A stretch of 64,000 nt of DNA from Microbacterium wangchenii (GTDB lineage Bacteria > Actinomycetota > Actinomycetes > Actinomycetales > Microbacteriaceae), in the NCBI RefSeq assembly GCF_004564355.1, contig NZ_CP038266.1, positions 1,364,001 through 1,428,000 on the forward strand. The letters run 5' to 3'. Position numbers and translations under genes: made by a program. The notes below the pieces were generated by a model that was not told where the DNA came from, did no database searches, and was given only the letters and a program-made list of their open reading frames with translations. Position 1 is the stretch's first letter, and each line of letters starts with the position of its first letter. Positions 60,270 through 64,000 of this stretch are shown here, piece by piece.

Positions 60270-60300
60270 TTGACCCGGTCCCGACCACAGGGCGTGGACT
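60270..60300 (+). promoter_or_regulatory. Putative MerR-type promoter of the short MerR gene
   Basis: TTGACC (60270-60275) is followed by exactly 19 bp and TGGACT (60295-60300). The spacer holds GGTCCCGACC, a short inverted repeat. ATG 60328 is 27 nt downstream. Autoregulation by the encoded MerR protein is likely. Confidence 0.45.
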
Positions 60301-60327
60301 GAGATCGACGGAGATGAGGTCGATCGA

Positions 60328-60693
60328 ATGTCCTGGAGCACACGAGAGCTGGCGGAACTTGCCGGAACCACGGTCAACGCCGTGCGGCACTATCACCGGA
60401 TAGGCCTTCTCGACGAACCCGAGAGAGGCGCCAACGGCTACAAGCACTACGGGAGCAGCCACCTGCGGCAACTGCTCCACATCCGGCGTCTGAGGGAGCG
60501 CGGCGTTCCCATCGCGGAGATCCCCCCGGACGCCGAATCGCACTCAGACGAGCGGATGCTCCGCCTGATCGAGGCGGATCTGTCGGCGAGTATCGACCGG
60601 CTTCAGCTCGCGAGGGCCGAGATCAGGGCCATGCTCTCCGCCCGTGGCGACGGCGCCGGCGACGCCGAGTCGAGCGCCGCGGCGACGAGGTGA
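60328..60693 (+). CDS. Short MerR family regulator (121 aa)
   Basis: The first 65 residues (SWSTRELAELAGTTVNAVRH, YHRIGLLDEPERG, GYKHYG) are very similar to the N-terminus of the MerR protein encoded at 62155-62934. It stops after one coiled-coil helix, without an effector domain. It may sense a small ligand through the coiled-coil end, or act as a competitor of the longer paralogue. Confidence 0.87.
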   Translation: MSWSTRELAELAGTTVNAVRHYHRIGLLDEPERGANGYKHYGSSHLRQLLHIRRLRERGVPIAEIPPDAESHSDERMLRLIEADLSASIDRLQLARAEIRAMLSARGDGAGDAESSAAATR

Positions 60694-60821
60694 CTCAGGT
60701 CGATGGATACGGTCGGCGGCAGGGCGATGTCACCGGGGCGGGGCACGTACATGGGGCTCTCCTGGGCTGGGCTGGCGGGAACGCCGTGGGTGAGTTCGGA
60801 CGAGTCTGCGGGACGCGGTCT

Positions 60822-61460
60822 CTAGTCGCCGCCGAAGAGCCCGCCGTCGAGGAGCCAGTTGTAGCGCAGCCGCAGCGCCCGCTCGGTGCTGGCGGCCAGC
60901 GTCGCCACGAGGAGTGAGATGTTCACCCACCCGGGGAGTTGGACGGGGCTGGAGAATGTGCCCACCGTCTCGGCGACCGGAGGGATCTGGGTGATCTGCT
61001 CGAGAATCTGCGGTATGCCGAGAACGAGGGCGACCGCGAGGACGACCATCGACGCGACGCCCAGGGTGCGGCTGACCCCGGGGTGCGTTCGATCCAATCG
61101 GGCACGCCGTCCCTCGGCGGAGGAGGGATCGGGGGAGAGCTGACGCTCCCTCCCGTCGAAAGTGACGTAGTGACTCCGTTTGACCCCGAAGGCGCTCACG
61201 GCGACCTCGATGGTTCCGCCGGGCACCGGAAACGCTGCCGGGACTTTCGCCGTGGCCTGGTGCACACCGTCGAGGTACAGTCGTGCGCGCACCACGCTGT
61301 CGGCATCGCCCCCCGGACGGACATCCACCGACCAGGTCTGCAGTGATCCGTTCCCGCCCGCGAGCTGCAGATGGAAAAGGGAGCGGGAGAACGCCTGCCA
61401 CCAGCGGTACCGGGGCAGTCGCTCGCCCCCACCGAGGGTGACCGGCTCATCGCGCGACAT
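60822..61460 (-). CDS. Membrane protein with beta-rich cytoplasmic domain, unknown function
   Basis: A 212-aa protein. The N-terminal 120 residues are predicted soluble and beta-rich (SLFHLQLAGGNGSLQTWSVD, VVRARLYLDGVHQATAKVPA). Two hydrophobic helices follow (LGVASMVVLAVALVLGIPQI and VNISLLVATLAASTERA). I do not recognise a family. It follows the small multidrug-export gene on the same strand after 26 nt, which suggests a shared operon. ATG 61460 was chosen because the upstream extension is Arg-rich. Confidence 0.7.
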   Translation of the reverse strand: MSRDEPVTLGGGERLPRYRWWQAFSRSLFHLQLAGGNGSLQTWSVDVRPGGDADSVVRARLYLDGVHQATAKVPAAFPVPGGTIEVAVSAFGVKRSHYVTFDGRERQLSPDPSSAEGRRARLDRTHPGVSRTLGVASMVVLAVALVLGIPQILEQITQIPPVAETVGTFSSPVQLPGWVNISLLVATLAASTERALRLRYNWLLDGGLFGGD

Positions 61461-61486
61461 GGGATGTCCTCTCCACTCCGCTGGGG

Positions 61487-62071
61487 TCAGACGCCGACGA
61501 CGAAGGTGAGTGCGGCCCACACCGAGACGGTCGTCACGGTCGTCCAGAAGATGATCGCCACCGCCTGCCAGAGCAGAACCCATGCGCGGGCGACGCCGCT
61601 GCCGACGAGGATGGCGGAGGTGATCTGGGTCGGGATGGCCAGGGGACCCAGGATGCTCGCGCCGGGGACGCCGAAGCGGACGAGCCACTTCTTGAAGCGC
61701 GCCCGCCCCTTGGATTCGGGCTTGGCGGAGGTGATCTCATCGAACGTGTCGGCCGGCTCATCGAAGCGTGATGCCTCGGATGATCCTGCCCCCACACCTG
61801 CTCCCACCCGGATCGGTCGGCGGGTGGCGACGGCGGTGCGTGCCCCGGACGTGAGCAGCACCACGAGGAGCACGCTCACGAAGTTGCCGATGGCCGCGGC
61901 GATGCCGGCGACCAGGGGAGGGAGGCCGCCGATGATGCCGATCGTGGCTCCCAACTCCCCCTCGAGGAAGGGGATGGCGGCGGCGAGCATCACGATGAGG
62001 GGCTGAACGAGTTCGGGCACCTGGCTCACGAGCTGTTGGAAGTTGCTGACGAGTTCCTGCAGGGGATTCAT
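61487..62071 (-). CDS. Small multidrug export protein family (COG2426) membrane protein
   Basis: A 194-aa protein with about four helices and the family's early pattern (IPFLEGELGATIGIIGGLPP) and late pattern (WLVRFGVPGASILGPLAIPT). The name derives from an old drug-resistance phenotype, and the function is poorly established. A central polar loop (about 95-125) is longer than usual. Expression is predicted from a MerR-type promoter directly upstream. Confidence 0.82.
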   Translation of the reverse strand: MNPLQELVSNFQQLVSQVPELVQPLIVMLAAAIPFLEGELGATIGIIGGLPPLVAGIAAAIGNFVSVLLVVLLTSGARTAVATRRPIRVGAGVGAGSSEASRFDEPADTFDEITSAKPESKGRARFKKWLVRFGVPGASILGPLAIPTQITSAILVGSGVARAWVLLWQAVAIIFWTTVTTVSVWAALTFVVGV

Positions 62072-62127
62072 GGCTCCGACTTCTTTCTTCGGGACGGCGG
62101 ATCGGGAGATCTCTCGACCCGGTGCCC

Positions 62128-62158
62128 AGTAGAAACCGTGTTCTCAGAACCAGGTCAA
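62128..62158 (-). promoter_or_regulatory. Putative MerR-controlled promoter of the small export operon
   Basis: On the minus strand TTGACC (62158-62153) and TCTACT (62133-62128) are separated by 19 bp. The perfect inverted repeat GTTCTGAGAAC (62150-62140) lies within the spacer. The -35 box overlaps the stop codon of the upstream MerR gene, so that regulator is the obvious candidate to act here. Confidence 0.65.
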
Positions 62159-62934
62159 GAGGTGTGTCGCACGGACGGCGAAGCGTCGTCATCCGCCGAG
62201 CGGTGCGCGGAAAGCAGCTCTTGCGCAAGCAATCCCGCGCGCGCGAGCACGTCGAGCTGGGCGGGGTTGTACAGCTCGGTCACGGCCTGGATGAAGGTCT
62301 GTCGGGTCACAGGGGCGCTCTTGGACAGGTGCCCCGCCGGATCCGACAGCCACGGGTACTCGATCAGGTTCTGCGCGAGCGAGGGCGCGAGCTTCTCGGC
62401 GAGTTGCTGCCGGGTGACCTCGTCCGCATCCGCGGGGAGAGCGCCGATCTCGTCGCCGACGGCGCCGGCTTCGGCATCCACTTCGACCATGCGCCGCAGA
62501 TCCGCCATCGCCTCCTCGTCGTAGAGCTGCGAGTAGATGTGGATGATCGAACTGTCGGCCTCGGACAGGTGCGAGGCGACGGACGCGAAACCCGGGGGCG
62601 CGTCGGCGGGGGCTCCGTCATCCAGGATCGCCGCGATGTCGGCACGGGCCTGCTGCAGACGTGCGATGTTCTCCGCCAGTTCGGCATCCAGCGCGTGCAG
62701 CACCTCGGGAGTGTTCTCCCCACCTGCGCCGACCACTCCCACCTGCGACAGCGGCACCCCGAGGTCGGCCAGCCGCCGGATCCGCAGCAACCGCACCAGG
62801 TGGCGCACGCCGTACTGCTTGTAGCCGTTGTACCTGCGATCGGGTTCGTCGAGCAGACCGACCCGGTGGTAGTGACGGACGGTGTTCACGGTCGTGCCCG
62901 CCAGGTCGGCGAGCTCACGTGTGCTCCAGGCCAT
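62155..62934 (-). CDS. MerR family regulator with TipAS-like C-terminal region
   Basis: A 259-aa regulator. The HTH (AWSTRELADLAGTTVNTVRH, YHRVGLLDEPDRR) is followed by a coiled coil (residues about 75-115) and a helical domain of about 140 residues that may bind a ligand. ATG 62934 has GAGGAGG upstream. It is transcribed toward the small export genes. The N-terminus is paralogous to the short MerR protein encoded at 60328. Confidence 0.88.
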   Translation of the reverse strand: MAWSTRELADLAGTTVNTVRHYHRVGLLDEPDRRYNGYKQYGVRHLVRLLRIRRLADLGVPLSQVGVVGAGGENTPEVLHALDAELAENIARLQQARADIAAILDDGAPADAPPGFASVASHLSEADSSIIHIYSQLYDEEAMADLRRMVEVDAEAGAVGDEIGALPADADEVTRQQLAEKLAPSLAQNLIEYPWLSDPAGHLSKSAPVTRQTFIQAVTELYNPAQLDVLARAGLLAQELLSAHRSADDDASPSVRHTS

Positions 62935-62947
62935 GCGTCGGCCCTCC

Positions 62948-63169
62948 TCAGCGCGCAACCGGGCCGCGCGTCCCGGCTGCGCACAGCAGGGTGCCACCCA
63001 GCGCCGCGGCAAGGCTGATCGCCCCGGCGTAGCGGGTCGCACGCTCGCTCCCGGGCGCGGCCGGCCGGGTCAGGGGATGCGGCGTGGTGTCGCGTGTCCC
63101 GGTCAGGGCGCCGGGCCGCGCCGCCGGCCTCCGCTGCGTCGTCAGGGGTTCTCCGTGTTCTTCGAGCAT
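62948..63169 (-). CDS. Possible small membrane protein (73 aa)
   Basis: A 73-aa ORF ending 14 nt before the MerR start. The first 45 residues are polar, then one hydrophobic helix (YAGAISLAAALGGTLLCAAG) follows. I recognise no family and see no strong ribosome-binding site. Its position in front of MerR makes it a plausible but unproven first gene of that operon. Confidence 0.4.
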   Translation of the reverse strand: MLEEHGEPLTTQRRPAARPGALTGTRDTTPHPLTRPAAPGSERATRYAGAISLAAALGGTLLCAAGTRGPVAR

Positions 63170-63272
63170 GCAGCCACGATGGCAGTGGCACCGGCGGCTT
63201 CGCGTCGGTAGCTCACCCTTATTTCCACCGAGTGGTGAGAACCGGGTTCATCACACGGCGGGCTCCCGACCG

Positions 63273-63779
63273 TCAGCGCCGGCGGGCGAGCATGCGTTCC
63301 TCCACGTGCCACGTGCGCGCCTCGTCGTCGGAGTACTCGCCCAGCCACACGAACCGGTCGGGGCCGATCTCGGTAAATCGCCACCGGAGGAAAGGCGCGT
63401 CGTCGGTGCTGACGAGGTGGATCTCGTCGCCCACCTCTCGGCCGATGAACTTCCGCACCCGCCCGTTGACCGGCTCCATCCACGTGGATCGCCACGCCCC
63501 CAGCACCTCGTCGAAGAATCTCACCGTCGTGCCGTGGAAACCATAGGGCGCCTCGCCGGCGCCCGGCTGCCCGGGCCCCGGCACCGTCCACACGTCCTGG
63601 ACCGCGCGGCCGCCGAGCACCCAGCCGAAGTGGACCTCGCCGACGGCATGATCCGGCGCAGCCGGGTCACCCGGTCGCGACCACTCGAGCCGCCACGAGC
63701 CGATGAACCGGCCGAAGGTCTCGGATGATGCGTGGTCGGGCGGGCGGCTGAGCAGGTGTTCGTTGAGGGGAGTCGACAT
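63273..63779 (-). CDS. Conserved hypothetical protein (DUF1579-like fold)
   Basis: A 168-aa soluble protein. The order of features (FGRFIGSWRLEW, HFGWVLGGRAVQDVW, WRSTWMEPVNGRV, LRWRFTEIGPDRFVWLGEYS) fits calycin-like proteins that describe themselves as DUF1579 or similar. No catalytic residues are evident. ATG 63779 follows TATCCT by six nt and has no Shine-Dalgarno sequence, so its message is probably leaderless. Confidence 0.75.
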   Translation of the reverse strand: MSTPLNEHLLSRPPDHASSETFGRFIGSWRLEWSRPGDPAAPDHAVGEVHFGWVLGGRAVQDVWTVPGPGQPGAGEAPYGFHGTTVRFFDEVLGAWRSTWMEPVNGRVRKFIGREVGDEIHLVSTDDAPFLRWRFTEIGPDRFVWLGEYSDDEARTWHVEERMLARRR

Positions 63780-63874
63780 GCGGTGAGGATAGGCGCGCCC
63801 ACCGACGTCCGGGTGGCGCGCCCGATAGCGTGGGAAACCCCGGCCACGTGCTGATCCTGCAGAGCGGAGACACC

Positions 63875-64000
63875 ATGACCGAGGCTCACCCACCGTCGCG
63901 CGCGCCCTTTTTCGCCGGGCCCCGGCGTGGCGCAGCGATCGCCGCCGCGATTCTCGGCGCGGTGGGTGTGGCCGGCGGAGTGGCCGCGGTCGTCCTGGAC
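63875..64000 (+). CDS. N-terminal fragment of a membrane or secreted protein (runs off window)
   Basis: An open frame of 42 codons continues past the window end. ATG 63875 has GGAGA seven nt upstream. After about 18 polar residues a hydrophobic helix begins (AAIAAAILGAVGVAGGVAAV), suggesting a membrane anchor or signal sequence. The family cannot be judged from this fragment. Confidence 0.6.
   Translation, partial: MTEAHPPSRAPFFAGPRRGAAIAAAILGAVGVAGGVAAVVLD

Noticed and set aside
60690..60917. A 75-codon ORF after the short MerR gene
   Set aside because: It is Gly/Ala-rich without motifs and overlaps the end of the convergent membrane-protein gene on the other strand.

Overview
The window is high-GC actinobacterial chromosome, most consistent with Microbacteriaceae (a Microbacterium-like organism). 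That assignment rests on the 23S/5S sequence, the strong G/C third-position bias, and a conserved housekeeping block in actinobacterial order. No plasmid, phage, insertion sequence or CRISPR array is visible. All functional names rest on motif and family recognition by eye, because no searches could be run.

Region 1 (1-25,760) is core genome. The 3' part of a 23S rRNA gene and a 5S rRNA gene end at a strong hairpin terminator. A tightly packed plus-strand block follows: TPR protein, HAD phosphatase, small protein, tlyA, nadK, recN, a double DUF2207 membrane protein, pyrG, Nudix hydrolase, xerD, parA, scpA, scpB, rluB, tyrA, cmk and der. Start and stop codons mostly overlap. The order matches the Mycobacterium tuberculosis Rv1691-Rv1713 neighbourhood as I remember it, but the DUF2207 protein sits where steA/mctB-type genes would be. 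After der come a Nudix-NYN fusion, a minus-strand S4/YhhN pair, ltrA, a GNAT gene, a DUF222/HNH gene and tRNA-Pro(GGG).

Region 2 (25,760-33,760) is an accessory block with visibly lower GC in parts, longer gaps and decayed sequence. It holds an ECF-like sigma factor with an upstream membrane partner, an AraC regulator divergent from a nitrilase (resembling nitR/nitA), a DUF2283 protein, a frameshifted gene remnant, an ArsR-VOC-MORN operon, and an AraC/SDR divergent pair.

Region 3 (33,780-49,121) is a glycan-utilisation locus. It encodes a secreted tandem GH16 protein whose first catalytic module is degenerate, an FAD-dependent oxidoreductase with its IclR regulator, two tandem paralogous LacI regulators, a CE7-type esterase, and an operon for a sugar ABC importer (binding lipoprotein and two permeases) followed by a GH42 beta-galactosidase and a GH5-like hydrolase. 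Two nearly identical 16-bp palindromes, one upstream of the GH16 gene and one upstream of the ABC operon, suggest a LacI regulon joining extracellular cleavage, uptake and cytoplasmic degradation.

Region 4 (49,142-64,000) is dominated by export and regulation: two ABC-2 exporters flanking a MerR gene, an ABM monooxygenase-like protein, an orphan cytochrome b that lacks an expected haem ligand and overlaps an ECF41 sigma gene, a large LuxR-type ATPase regulator, and two related MerR regulators beside small membrane proteins. Several promoters here have the 19-20 bp spacer typical of MerR control. Many genes throughout the window start 6-7 nt after a TANNNT box, which suggests frequent leaderless transcripts.
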